Below, one piece after another: positions 26,501 to 41,500 of a DNA stretch of 64,000 nt. Position 1 is the stretch's first letter, and the number at the start of each line of letters is the position of its first letter. The stretch is taken from NCBI RefSeq assembly GCF_001949145.1, contig NW_019091626.1, forward strand, positions 15,170-79,169, written 5' to 3'. The position numbers were made by a program, and so were the translations under genes. A model generated the notes under the pieces. It saw nothing but the letters and a program-made list of their open reading frames with translations. It was not told the origin of the DNA and did no database searches. This DNA is from Acanthaster planci (lineage: Eukaryota; Echinodermata; Asteroidea; Valvatida; Acanthasteridae).

Positions 26501-29500
26501 TTACATCATAACATGCATCTTAAACAACATTTTCCTTTTTTCCATGTTATAATTGGGAAAAGATGTTATTCTGTACCTGAAAATTTTGATAATGAAATTG
26601 AAGACCTCTCCCCATTTTTAACCATGCATTTTGCGATCACCTTGTATTCCAGAGTTTTTATCTCAGATTATGCACACAAGCAAAGTCTAGCCGAGACCCT
26701 GTGTACCAAATTATTAATGCTGCCGTCTTCGTTGATGGCATGTTCCACCAATGACTTCTCTTATTGAGTTGGGAGAGAGAAAAAGTACTCTCCACATGGC
26801 TGCGTGGCTGCGCGGTAATCCTGCCGGGACTGAAAATCACTGGTAGTCAGTTTTGTTGATACAATATTTTTAATCTTTTGCCGTTTTCTAGGGGTTTGTA
26901 AGCAGCATTTTCGTTATATTATTCATTTCAGTTGCAGACATGCTGAAATTAACCCAATTAACTGAAATAACTCAAGCTAACATCAATTCGCCATGTTGGT
27001 AGGCTTTAAGGCCCGTTCATGCTATAGGTGAATGAGAAAGCAAAGCAAATTTGACGTCAGAAAAGATCACATCAACATTTCGCTCAAGTTGAAATGTGTT
27101 GTTGAACATTTTTGCTGAGAGAATATTTGATCTGACGTCACATAAACTAAACGTGGTGTTTGTCAGCAAACACAGGCTGTTTCGGAGTTGGCTGTTTTAG
27201 TCAAATCGCATTACAAAAGAAGAATTTTTACAAGTAGATTTGATATGATAATATTGCAGTTTCATGGAATACAGCTGAGTTGCCAAAATATTGGCTATAC
27301 TGCCCTATTAATCTGTGTAGAAAGTCAATTTAAAAGGAAAACCAAAAATCATTAATAAATTCATCGATGCCATCATGACATCATTTTAACTGTATCATAT
27401 CACCATTTGAGTCCATCCTTGATGCAAGTATAATGAAAAAAGAATGTCTTTTAAAAGTTGCACATTCCATTCTGATCAGACGTGCATGCAATGGATAACT
27501 TTTAGTGGCACGTGACCTGTCACATGGTGTCATCATCACATGAGATCAATATTGCTGTTAAATACTTCTTTTTCCAGTTACATGCAAAGTTAAAACACGA
27601 TTGGACGTGTACTTCAAGAGATACAGAACTTTAAAGATGGTACCTATAGTGTCACATGACATGTCACATGATATCATCGCCATCACATCAGGTCAACAGT
27701 CCTCTAAAACACTTCGTCCTGAAGTTATATGCAAGGTTTCAACATGAAAGAGATCCGACACCCTTACTGGGTCGTTAACACTGAAAAACGACAGGCGGGT
27801 CTTACCTGGCGCGGTCGATGTGAATGATCCCATTGAGGCAAGGGGGGGTCACAAAGAGTCAAAAGAAGTCAGTAAATGACGGATTTTTAACCTTTCTGTT
27901 GAAGACTTTACTTGTATTTTCCCGCCCTGTCCATTCCATCTGAAAGTTATCCAAATGATTTCCTTATATACACTGTATACGGACTTCTGACCAATCATAA
28001 TCAATTGAACTGTGTCGTATCAAATTTCCAGCGCTTGATTTATGCACATGGCATTGCCTCTTCTTACCGGGCATTATCGGAATGTTAATGCACCATCAGT
28101 TTGCACGTTGTAAAAGGAAGGGGTGTTTATGCTGTCAATCTATACAAGTGTGCAAGAAAAATAAAGCTGTAGTCATTAAAACCATGAGATAATTATTCCT
28201 GAGTAAAAACGGTTACAGACGGCAGTTTAATCTTTATAAAGATGCAACACTTGAATAACATTGTTATAGTAAAATACCCAGTACTGTACTCAATGCAAGC
28301 GGGTTGGCACACGTGTGGCGGTCACCTCAAATGACGGTAAAATCAAAACATGTTAGATTGAGTGGAGTAAGTGATCTATCCTGGCGGGACCTATTATTAG
28401 AAGCCGGGAGGCAACTAATCTTTGCATTTTTATTGGAGAGGGGGGAGGGACTCAAGTTTGGAAACTTTGCACGATAACAAATTTTATAAATCCTTTGGGT
28501 GGCACCACTTAATTTGCTTTCGATAAAATCTTTAAACCTACTACACTAGTGTATAACATCGTTGTAAGTAGGGCGACATCTGTACGGGAGCAGGAGATAA
28601 ACGCACACTTTTTTGAAAGTCCAATGGCCTCTGAAAGCAAATTAGCTCCGTCTTGTGTACTTGTGTACATACACTAAGGGCGTTACCAAATTTCAAATTG
28701 GAGCGATGAGGGCAACCTAAGGTGTTATAAGTGTGTGCCCTAATGCCCCTTGCAGTTACTCAACCGATCTACCCTCGATCTGTTCAAAATATCTTTTTTT
28801 GCAGGTCATCCGACGTGCTCTTCAGACGAGTTTAGATGTGGATACACGGTTTGTATTCCCGAGGACTGGCTATGCGACGGTTTTGCGGACTGTGATGATG
28901 GAAGTGATGAACTTGATTGTGGTAATTTATTAGATATTTACGGAGAGGTCTGTATAAATAGGTATGTTTTTGGTCTGATTCATGTTCTTTTGACCTTTTT
29001 TTGGCTTTTTACGTCCATTCAATTTTAACGGGCACTCCTATGTAATTTGTCATTCGTGTACAAGGGACACTGAAAACGCGTCAATGGAATGCCCCCTCTG
29101 TATGCAGTTAAAGTAAGAGATGCAAAATGGTAATCAAGATATAATTCGGAATAAACATCGACTTTTTTTATTTTCATACCAAGTTCTTCGAAAAGAACAA
29201 CAAAATATCAAGATATGCAAGCATAACAAGTTCTAATCTTCAGTCGTTCAACCTGCAGCTGCTCTTTCTTCAGACTTTGGTGCATGGCTAAAAAAATAAG
29301 ATCCGAAAAAAAATCAGAATTCTTTAATTATTCTGAAGCTTGAATTTTCTCCGATGCAACAAATAGGTCAAAACAAACAACACCGATACAAGGAACAAAT
29401 GGACAAGTATGATTTAATGAGAATGTTATTCTAAGCATGTAAACGAAAATAACAAAGAAAGTTCTGTTTGGAACTAGTTTAAAATGATAAGGATAAAGAA

Positions 29501-32500
29501 TCAAGAAAATATCTTATATAAACAAGGTGATCTTACGGGCGAGAGCTTGGCAATATGCAATATGCAGTGTTGTAGAGGTACTTTATTGTGGTACATATAC
29601 TTGCTGGTCAAAAGTGATGCCATTCGAGGTGTCAGTCACGAACTTCATTTTTCTTTTTCTTGTTTAATACATGTAATGGTAACCTATTTTTGATTCACTC
29701 GTGACCGGTTTATTTGGCTTGACCAGTATTGCGTTCCACCTTGTTACTGATGAAAGAATGCCTCCGTTTATCCACAGAAGTGCTTTACCAAAATCCATTC
29801 ATTGCGTAGTTTCTTTTCTTCCAAATAGGTAGGAGAATTTTCATTCGAGCTGATGAAGAAATTCCAATAGAATCCCCTGGATATCCTTGGAACTATAACT
29901 GGAGATTTCTCAACTACACCTGGATTATTCAAACTGAACAAGTTCGAAAGATTCGTATCAAATTCCACGATTTTGACACAAACTATGAGGATGGATTCCT
30001 CTTTGCCGGAGATGATAGTCCTGAAACCAATAGCCCATTCTTCCGGTGGAGCTGGATCAAGCTACCTCCTGATATTCTTTCCAACGGAAATGTCATGTGG
30101 TTGAGGTTCACATCGCATCCTGGTTATTCACAAAGGGGTTTCAGTTTAACAGCTATAAGTGTGCCTTTGAACGGTTAGTATTTCCATTTTAAGACTTGTG
30201 GAAATTGCATGCATAGATTACCATAGGCTTACTTTGCAGAGAGGCGAATTCTTATGCAAGGCAATCACTAAATAAAGCAATGTAGCCAGTAGCTAAGTTT
30301 GATATTCTGATGCGCTAATGACGAGACATAAACCACATAATTTTATTCTGCTTATTTATTTGGCATTGCAGCAAACTATTCTGCTCCTTTCAAGTAACCA
30401 ATTAACCCAATTTCCTCTTTCTGCTAGAAACTTTGGAATGCAACATGGATCAATTTGAATGCGGGCATTCAGTCTGTTTAAACAGTGCTTGGAAATGTGA
30501 CCTCATCCTTGACTGTATCGATGACTCCGACGAAATTAACTGCGGTAATCAAAGAGAATAGATATTTGGAGTAACGCTGACCTTGGCAAATTGAACACTT
30601 TAAGAAAAAAAACTGTGACGTTTTTTTTTTATTTGAATAAAAAGTAATTATCTGTATACTGCAAAAAAGTAATACATGTTGTTTGAAATCCCTAACTCTT
30701 CACAGTTAATAAAGGTGTAACAAGGCACCCGGCGTACGAGTCTGCAAGCATTGTGTTTGAAAGCAAATACAGTGTAATTTGTATACGCCAGATCAGGAGC
30801 CCATATGCTACAGTTTGCCACATGCAAATCTTACTTTGTTGTTCTAATCTCCTCCTTTCCCCCCAGACATTCCTTGGGTGGTAGATCTTGATGCTTATGA
30901 AGCACTCCAGATAACGTCACCTTTCTTTCTCCAATATTCTCCGGCACATGTTGTCATGGAGTGGGTCATCCAGACGGATGAAGACCGCAAGATTCACATC
31001 ACGTTTTCAGTACTACACATGCGTTATTACAGTGAACTCACAGTGGGCAATGGAAACGACACCGCTGACTACAAGAGTAGGTTCTTTCAACTTCGCTTTC
31101 AGAGCACAGGAACAACGGATTTGCTCTCTGCTGGAAGTTCGATGTGGCTAGCCTTGGACACGAGAAGATACCCAGACATGTTTTTAAGCAGTGGTTTTTC
31201 TCTAACAGCCGTGAGCGTTGATTCTACTGGTAAGTTTATCATCCTGTTCCGCACGGCATTTACTTCTAGGAGAAAGGGTAAATAAAACGTGTTTTTCTTT
31301 CCCGGTACCTAATGTCCCCTCTATCGATAAACCTTTGAATGTGCTTTTCACAAAATAAACAACTGGCGTGATCAAAGTTGTCTTGTATCGAGGGTGGATC
31401 CAAAACCATTGAGGGGGTGACACTTGAAGGGGTGGCAATAGTGAGACGTCTTTTACATACCTGGTTTGGGGCATTTCTAAGCCAGAGACTACCTGGTGAA
31501 TCTTTTTGCACGCTTTTTTAAAGAAAGGTAAAATATGAGAAAAATAATCTGCGAGGTATGGGGGTGGCTGTTGGCTTCCCCTTTAAGTTGCAAAGGAAGG
31601 CTCAGACACCGTTTCAGTATGCTTTCTTAACAGGTTAGTGGAGTAAATTCTCTCTTCTAAAGATAGCCGGATTGCGCTCGCTAAGTCATGTGACCTATTG
31701 CGGGAATCAGACATTAACAAAGTTGCCCCCCCCACATAGCAGCGTGCATCTAGTTTTGTCAATCAAGAGATTTCGATACATAAGTAAAGGTCATTTTGTT
31801 GGAGAGGTTTTGTTCTGTTGTTTGATTTTGTAACATTTCGTTTCCTCACAAATGTAATGTACTTGAGTTTTGTTTTGACATTTTTTATCATTTCAGAATT
31901 CATCAACTGTTCATCTGAATCAGAATTTGATTGTGGGCATTCAGTATGTATCGGACGAGGCCGGAGGTGTGATGGTTTCCGCGACTGCTTAGATGGTCGG
32001 GATGAATTAAATTGTGGTAATAATACTTGGGTAACCTGGGATGCAAAATAAACGGTGTCTTCCCACTTGTCTGCACAATCCAAGCTTGCGTTACTTTTAA
32101 AATGTGCTGCAGTGTAACACTGGCTGAAATCTAGAACACTTCTGTGAACTTCATCATGACTTCCATTTAAAACAAAAATGATTTTTCTCTCCAAAATGTT
32201 GGAAACCTAGACCAGAACACTGTTTCAGTTTAGAGAGCTGATTGCCACGCCTGATATGCAACATAAGTGACACACTGATTAAATGTCAAAATAAGTTACT
32301 TTGTGTAAAAACAATAGCTGCCCACCATTCTGGAAATTTGGAAAAGCTAACGTAAGATTTAAAGAAAACAATTACGCTGATTGTGCCACAAAATATTCAC
32401 AAATGTTAATCGACCTTCTTAACAGTACAGCTATTTTGATCATTATCCTTGAATTAATATTAATTAGTGTAATCTGATGCCATACCATTCCGGGTCTCAT

Positions 32501-35500
32501 GTCTCACTTTCATTTGTTTTGTAACATTAGGAGATAATTGATTACAAATTTCAATTTTTGTGACACAGTACCTGTACATGAAAGCATTTTGTAGTAAGAT
32601 TTGAATTTATTGCTTTTATTTCTATTCTTGGGTTCCCAAAATGAACACAATTAACCTCATTAATTGTAAATAAGGCCCATATGCAGTTCGTAGGACATAC
32701 CCACTGAATTTTGGTGTTCACATACTTAAATTTAATTGTGGTCGATTTCTTTGATGTAATACTGACTGAGAGTGAATCTTCAGGGAAATTTCCAGTTAAT
32801 TTTTGTTGCTATTTTGAACTCCTATTTTCAACGATAAAATGCAGTGTCTCATTTTTTTAACAAACGAAGCAGGTGTGTAACATTGGTTGTTGTTAACACT
32901 GGAATGAAGATCATTTTCCAGAACGCATTCTGGAAAATGAATAATATAGTGGCGGTGTGGTTGTTTTCCCGGGCCTAACCTAAGTTTGAGGATCAAGCCT
33001 GACACCGGTTGGGGGCTGGGACTCTAGCCTCAACTCGGGTTCGTCCTTGTTCCAGAGATCACTCAAGCGACCTAAAGGCTAAGGGAGCAGATCCGTTTTA
33101 GTGGAAATATACCGTCGATTATGATGACTGTAATGCTCTCTGCCAATTAGACAATACAAAACAATAAGGATACCTGACAATTAGATTGCCGGTAACCTCA
33201 ATAACAATGTGATTTATTCAGACATTCAATGAATAACTAATTGATTAAGTGATTAGAGATAATTCGTATTGGGTAAACTTTATTACAACCTCCATTGCTT
33301 TGCATGGTCTTGAGGAGAGGCTATTGGCAATACACAGTTATCGCACTGCGTCGCGCCAATCAGCAACGCACTGACTAATGTCGCCTCGCGCAACTCCTAC
33401 ATGCAATGCGCAAAACAATGTCGCATCACATGAACGCTATCAGCAATGCACATCCAACGTTGCCAACACGAGACCAATTACCAACGCTGGACCCAAGTAG
33501 CACTGCACATCTCAATGTCGCACTGCCTGAACAACATCGCATTGCATAGCCCAGTGTCACTATAGCGATACGGCCCACATGCACTAAGCACCATCGCACC
33601 GTGGGCCCAGTCAAAATCAGCTATAATGCACCCGCAAGCGAACGGCTGGACCGTACAACCTGTGTAATGCTACGCGGAGACATTCTGCCCGCGCCTAGCA
33701 TATAGCAGCATTCGCAACGCTCTATAGTAACGCGCCACAACGCGAGCACCAAGAACTTACGTCTATACAGCTTCGAGTTTTGTTTACCGTCCATTTTTTG
33801 TTTGTTTGGTTGCTAGGTTGTTGGGCCGTTGGGATGTTTGTTTGTTTTTTATATTTCCTTGTCCTTTTGGAGTACGAATTCAAAGGTCACGTTAATTACT
33901 AATAGCCCAATTCTTAATGAACCTCGAGCTGGATCAGGACACAAGGATCCTTTGGTAGTAACTGCGCATCACTGGTTCACAAACGACAGTGAAATGCACG
34001 CGTTGCAGCCTCCTCGCTAACAACAAAATTAACACTCCCGACCACCATGGCTATTTTCAACCGATGAGGGCATACTTCTGCTCAGGGCAGATAGGCATCT
34101 CAGACATACCAAGGGATGTTGATTAATTGAAAGAGGGCTTTCGCCCCAAATCTTGGCTCGTTTAAAGTGCTTGGTTTGGTTGTTGGAAGGCGTTCTTTCA
34201 TTTTGAATCTTCGAATGTGAAGAGCGTTAATGGGTTTTCTTCTCTTGATTTGTTTTACAGAAACATGTCACCCTTTCAACTTTAATTGTGGGCAGTTCGT
34301 TTGTATTCCCGGATACTTGCAGTGCGATGGCATAAGGACTTGTCCAGATGGAAGTGACGAAGTCAACTGTGGTAATTGAGAAAACTTATTAAACAGCACT
34401 TCAGTTTTTGTTCTAATAGTGTTTTGAAAATAATGGTTTTGACATTGCTTTTAGGCGGCAAAAACCGACCATAAAACTTACAAAAATAGGCCCAGATGAC
34501 ACTGATCAGCCAGGTATGACCGGTGTTTGCAGCATCATGTTAGCAGATCCGTAGTGCACCTTTAAAAAAAGTCACTTAGTTTGCAATTTGTATCTTTACG
34601 TCAAAGACAGCACAACTTACCGGTTCTTATGAGTAACCAACAACAACGGCAGCTCCTCCTCCCCCATACACGCAATTTGCCAGAAACATCCTTCACCCAT
34701 AGCCTAGACGATCATTGTAGCTGTCACTCGTTTGCTCATGCGCAGTATGTTTATACATTGTTATTTCATTCTTTTTCAGTTACATGCTCAGTGGAAAATC
34801 GAGATAAACACAGTAACGTTTTCACTAACTTACCAGTATAATTTATTCTATTTTATGTTTACACAAAGTCTTTTATTCCTTATAGACAAGACAAAGATAT
34901 CCAAAATAAAATGAAATCAATTGCAATGGTAGTAATAATATTGGATAGGGATTACCAAAGGAAAACTAAATTCCCCAACATGCCGTGAAGAAAATTAGGC
35001 TGTGCCTTTTTGTACAGCAGTGCTTGGAATCAGTGCATATTTGAAACGTATTTTAAACAAAGAGTAAAACCTCCTCTGAAAATAGGAAAAACTCCAAATT
35101 GAAAATGCTACTAAACAAAACTGATGCATTTCAGTGTCTGAAAGTAACCCTGGAAAAATGTAGAAAAGGTGTCAAAATGGTTAGAAATCAGCAGACACAA
35201 ACAAGTTGTTTCTCTTCTATTTTCATTCAAATATTGTATTGTTGTACAAGTACACTGTAAACAGCAAATCTATGGCACGTGATGTATATTGTCGAATGCT
35301 TCATCTAACGAAGCACCACTGGTCCTAATTTTGTACTCCAGCTGAGGCCGATGAAAGTTGATTTCATTGTTGTCGTCACTGGCAGGATGGAAATTTAGGT
35401 CCGCATAAAAGAAAAATTCATTGTTCACCTTTTTCAAAAGCCTTGTCCGATGTCACGGTTCTCATCAATACATCAGCAGCCACACGCAAACTTTAGCCCA

Positions 35501-38500
35501 AGTCTAACAAGTTTACTGCTCATCATGTTCCTTATGCACAGTGTGAACATGGTGAATGTGATGAATTTGTGGTAAAGTCCCATGTCAAATTTCTAGAGAC
35601 ATTTGCTGATGAAAGATTGCCAACTCCTAATTCCCTTTTCCAAGTGCTTCACATATCACAAGAACCTTCAGATCAACTTTCGTCATGTTCATCTGCCTTT
35701 AAAATCCAATGAAGTACATGTACATATATTCACACTCTGCACACAAAATACACATTAACCAGATGTAAGAAGTTAACACTTGTTATAATTTTACAGTAAA
35801 CTTTATAAAACGCACCGAGTGTTAGCAGAACCTACAGCCCCCCCCCACGATCACTATCTGTTCCGTGTTTCGTTTGTAGCAAACTGCATGGCCAGCTCAG
35901 ATGCTGCATCTAGTACTAGAGCGATATGCCACTCTTTACCTGCAGTAAATGTATACTACCAGTAAGAACACATGAAATGAGAGGAAACTTTCCGGTGGCA
36001 TGTCGCGTGAAGTCCGAAAATCACGGTGTCGGTCGTGACGGTTTGTCGCAAACAACACTGCGAAAGTCCCTAGGCACATGAATCAAAGCTTACTGTCCTC
36101 ACCGTTCTCCTGATTTTATTATGGATTGTAATCAGCCCCTGGTAACGTTCTTCCGTCCAAATATAGCTACAGCTTTAGTCCACCTCGCTGCTGCCATAAG
36201 GGGAAAATTTCTTATTTTCGACGAATTCAAGGAGGATATTGTACTGCTTTTCAATCAGCGCTCAGCTTGAGTCCACTCCCACTTCGGAACTGGGGACGTC
36301 ATAATGTAAACACACTGCGTGCTTGACAGACAGGTTTCCATGCACTACATAACGGTGGTCCGTATATAATAGGAACGGGAACCAGTCGAGCTAGTTCGGC
36401 GTAAAAGCTGAGCTATGATTGGCTCAGACGTATCACGTGGGGTTCCTCTTCTCTTGAAAAAAACTATAAACTTCAAATGTTCTCGGGTCGATATTTCCCT
36501 ACTGTGCTGACTTTTCGAGTTGAACTCTGTGAAATGTACTTTTTGAACTGAAATATTTTTTTCCGAAAAGGTCCCCGTGGAGTTCATTTGACCCATTTTA
36601 CTAGAACGGAACAGAAAGATAGGATTTTCATCCGATGGTCTAAATGCTGTAGCCAACATTTATAGAGCGTAGAAAACTAAATTATAATATTTCCGATGGT
36701 AATGGTCGGGAAATGTAAATGCGAAATTCAAGCTTTGTGTTTCTCCGAGTCTTCTCCAAGGTTTTTCAAAACACGCTCCTATTCCCAGGAGTGACGAAAT
36801 ACCAGCTGGATTTGTGTTCCAGTTATAACTCTGTTATTGTGGCAGGTTCTTTTGTTTTCAAATGTTTATTTAAATATAAATGGACGGCTCAAGAAAACCA
36901 AGGTCAGACATGAATGGGAACAATGAACTTGGCCCGTTTTATTTAGTACTTAAAAATATACGTAAAATATGCCTCGCCTGAACATTTTAATTAAAAGGTC
37001 ACTTGTTCATGTGATAGGTCCTGATGATGTATATGTACAATTAATTTTGTTCGTTACAAGCCATATTTTTCTTTTGCCATCACAGCCAACTTCACTTGCG
37101 GTCCTGGATATTTAGACTGTGGACAGTCAGTGTGTATAGAATATTACCGAAAATGCGACGGTTTCCCACAGTGTAGTGATGGAAGCGACGAAAACGATTG
37201 TGGTAATTATAATTATAATATTCGGAAAAAGTATTTCTTGGACATTACTCATCTATTCTCCAAACGCCAACGCTATTTACAAGTACCACGAAAACAACAT
37301 TTCGTTCTAAGCAGAATCATGTTCCAGAAGCTATATTTTGTTTTATGTAATCAACGTTTTGTTGGAAGGAACCCTAGGCGTGTCGTTTAGGGCCAATGGG
37401 ATCATGATCCTGAGATGACTTAACGGATAAACACAGTTTTTGTGATCTTGATAATGTCATTTGGAATGCATTTCAGCGCTTCATGCGTGTTTTAACGACG
37501 AACATCTTCGATTTCTTTCGTTTTTCCTAAAGTACGATACGATTCATGCGTCTGCCCTCTGTTTGAGTTTCTCAATTAATATGCGTGTTTTTGCCTTCAC
37601 AGGGCCATTCCGCGAGACCTATTACATTAATGCAACGGAAAAAGTCCAGATAGAATCGCCTAATTATCCTTGGTTTTATCCACACATATATGACATCACT
37701 TGGATTATTGAAACCGACGAAGAAATGAAAATTCGCGTAATATTTCACGACTTTCAAACTGAACACGGAAGGGGTATTCTTGAGGCTGGAGACGGTAACA
37801 TTAGCACCAACAGCCCCTTTTTCAGATGGAGCTGGACGAGACTGCCTCCTCATCTTTTATCCAATGGAAACGTGATGTGGCTTCGATTTTCCTCCAGTCA
37901 ATATTACGATGTCAATTATCGGGGATTCAGTTTATCAGCCACCAGTGTTCCGTCGTCTGGTATGCCTTTAGTCATGTTATAAAGCCATTTTATTTTTATT
38001 GTTTGTAACTTCCTCTGTTGGTAACGCGATATAATGATTTTTCCATCTGAAGTGTGCAATTCATCCACTTATTTACTTTTCAGACACCCAAAAGACCTGT
38101 TTAGCGTTGTACTTTCTTAAAGGGATTTAGGTTTGGCACCGCATTTGTTGTTACCCGTTCCATAACTTCTGTAAGACACAATGATTTCATCCAGTTCGAT
38201 ACATTTTTCAAGTAGCCCTGGCCCCGCTGTAACCATTGTAAATCACATCTCCCGCACATCTTGAGACTGACAGGAATGCATCTGATTTTGCGAAGTGGTC
38301 CGTATTTTAGCCAACAGAACCGACAGGCATTAAATTGCTGGATTTTTGTGTTCCACTGTTATGAACTTTAAATAAACTGGGGTATGCCTTGGCCTGTATT
38401 ATACAACTGCTCAGTTTCTGTGTGGTTTTAGGACTGTTTTTCTCCAAATCTCCGGTTGTTTCAGTAATAATATGTGGGAACCACTATTATCGATACCAGG

Positions 38501-41500
38501 GCCTCAAGGATGTATCTACTTTTTGAAATTGGTATTGTATTTTCAATATTAGTGTTATTGTCCATGTTGGTCTCAAAATCAATCTTTGCATGATTTCTCT
38601 TCACTGAAAATTTCGTCTTTCAACTTCAGAAACTGTGAACTGTACTGTGGACGAATATGACTGTGGGCATTCTGTCTGTGTCAAAAAGGATTGGAAATGT
38701 GACCTCGTTGATGACTGTGTGGATGGCCTCGATGAACTGAATTGCAGTAAGAACTCTATTTGTGGCATAGGCCTTACTAGTACACAGTGGCGACGCCAGA
38801 ACTCAGTGAGTGCAAGTGTTGGGCAAGGCAGAATCGCGTGGGTGTGAATGATCCTTCACTTTTCCTGGGTTATGATGCAAAGTCGTAAAACGAAACGGTT
38901 GATCGCCATGTGACAGAATTTTTGTAGGTGCAAACGTGGGCGCAAGCGGTTTTCAGTGGGTGCATTTGCACCCATATGACACCACGTAACGCCGCCACTG
39001 CATTGCTGGTACAACGGTTTGAAGGACTAGGGCATTGCATTCAGTAAGAGAATGATAGAACTGCCAAAGAAGCGTCAACAGATAGGTGGGTGCTTCTGCA
39101 TATATTCCTAACGCAGCTAAACAGAACAATGGCCTTAACTTCAGTACTTAATTATTTTGTCCATTACTTTTGAGTGGTTTTATTTTCATTCATAATACAT
39201 TTAAACAGTTTTATTTGTGTGACTACGAGAAATGAAACCGTTCTCTCCTGTTATTCTATTTGCAGCAAATGATCACGAGATGCATCTTGGTGTAAATAAA
39301 ACGCTCCAGATAAATTCGCCGTTTTTTCCGAATACCTCCCCAAACAACACCAAAACTACTCGGATTACGTGGGTTATCCTGTCTGAAGAAAACTGCAAGA
39401 TTCGTGTAACATTCTCCTCTCTTTTCCACTACGACGGCGACTATCTCAGAGTGGGCGACGGGAACGACGTTGTGAACCACACAAACATATTCTTTCAGTC
39501 AAATAGTTATAAATCAACACCTGACTTACTCTCCGATGGATCATCGATGTGGCTGACCTGGGAATGGGGACATCAGTGGGAATCGGAAAATCCTTGGTAC
39601 TGGCCAAGTGACGGATTTGGACATGGATTTTCCTTATCAGCAGTTAGCGTTCCTTCTTCTGGTAATTAGGCCTTTGATAGCGTAAGAGGTCTGTGGTTTT
39701 CATCAAATTCTTGAAGTGTTATCAAGTGGCCCAAAACCGGACTCCGGAATCTTGTTAAGCGCAGCCTTTACTACCGATATGGATTGTCCTCATTAGTTTG
39801 CGTTTCCTCTTTTAGTAATTTTGATAACCTGATATCAAATGAATGCAACCTGGATCATATTAAGAACTGGCAGATTTTGACCGACTTGAGGTAGTTCGAA
39901 ATAACCATGGTCAAAACCTAATTCTAATCTGGATTGTATTAAACTTCGGCTTTTGTTGCACTTTTCTTGAATTCAAATCGAACCTTTTCATATTTCAGAA
40001 TCAATCTACTGCTCACCTGACTCAGAGTTTGATTGTGGTCACTCAGTCTGTATCGCGAAGTGGATGCAATGCGACCACGAGCGTGACTGCATTGACGGAA
40101 GGGACGAAATTAATTGCGGTAATAAGACTCTCGGATTTGCAATGTGAATTGAAAAAAAAGTTCAACAAAAACGCGTAACGCTGAAAACCTTTCGCAGACT
40201 TTCTTCTCTGATTTGAGCTAGATAAAAGTATCGCGTTACTTTTAAAGCTGTCTTAAAAGAGGCAATGATGCTATGTATTACCGTATCAAAAATCGAAGGT
40301 ATTCTACCATACAAGAATGTTTTTCTGGAAGTGGCCATTTTTTGCTAGCTGTTCGATTTGTCAAACAAAATCGTATATATACCAGTGGACTATACTTAAA
40401 AACAATAACTCAGTATATTACAATGCTCAACTCCAAACTCATACCTCATTTGGCTAATTAGCAGTAAATTACAGGATTTCTCTTCATCATTAATCAACGC
40501 TGATCGACACCTGTATCATGAACAACTTCCTACCCTTCTGTTTATGTCACAGTCTCAGTATGGTAGTTGTTAATTTTGTACACTGGGTGCTCACACTTAA
40601 ATTATGAACTTATCTTGTATACACATTAGCAATGGAGTTATTTTTGTCAGTCATGGGTTTCACAATGTCTTTGGAAGAAAAACAAAATCTATTTCATCCG
40701 ATCTGTGTATTAAACCGACAACTTAACATTTATCTCATCAGTCAGTTATGAGACATAGAAGGGAAGGCAAGTACTTTGAGCCCGAGGCCAAGTGTCACAA
40801 AACAGCGCAAATTTCAACGCAGATAATTTTGTAATTTTGAAACAGGTCCTTCAGGTTTTTTCAATGTAGCCAACAATTATGTTACATACAGGTAGCGAGG
40901 TTTTTGAAAACAAACTAAAGAGTAAAAACATTAAGACAAATGTAGGTGTGACTATTTACGGAAACTTTACTTTTAGATGCATGTATTGTCTTGCTTTGTA
41001 ACTGTATTTGGCTGAGTTGAAGAAAGTGAAGTATAGTTTTAAGATTTTTTATTAGATGATGGTGGCTCTTAAGTGTATTATTTTTTAATTCTGTTTCCTA
41101 TAGTGTATCGTTGCCCACCGCATCAGTTCGACTGCGGGCAGTCAGTATGCATACCTAAAAGCTATTACTGTGACGGCAAGGCGGATTGCCTTGATGGAAG
41201 CGATGAGCCCAATTGTAGTAAGTATCGTATTTACGCTATTCAAAGGACCCAACAATGAAAATATCAATCAAATCTAATAAAAGTTTTTTTGAGTACCATT
41301 CTCCCGTTCAATCTCAAGCAGACCAAAAATATCAAGTGCACTCATCAGCCTCATAATTTCTTGCTCAGGTTCGAATAAGTGATAACGATAGATTATAATA
41401 CGTGCCATTGCAGAAGGTTAGTTGACTGGATGAAGCAAAATCAGTTGAAAATTTCATTGTCTAATACACCCAGTGAGGTTTTTGAGCCTTTCAAGAAATA

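Larger units (their letters stand above)
32017..34260. other. Long intron with hairpin and repeat-rich segment
   Basis: 2.2 kb. Holds a perfect 13-bp hairpin (32911-32940) and a GC-richer stretch with recurring 'atgtcgca'-like words (about 33330-33740), both listed. The antisense ORF near 32000 mostly mirrors LDLa 12. Confidence 0.45.

Noticed and set aside
31763-32194. Minus-strand ORF of 143 codons
   Set aside because: It is the shadow of LDLa exon 19 and flanking intron.
32950-33060. B-box-like phrase (cgggttcgtcc)
   Set aside because: No A box at the right distance and no cloverleaf can be drawn.
36345-36659. Minus-strand ORF of 104 codons near CCAAT- and CACGTG-like words
   Set aside because: No recognisable domain; the promoter-like words are too short to mean anything alone.
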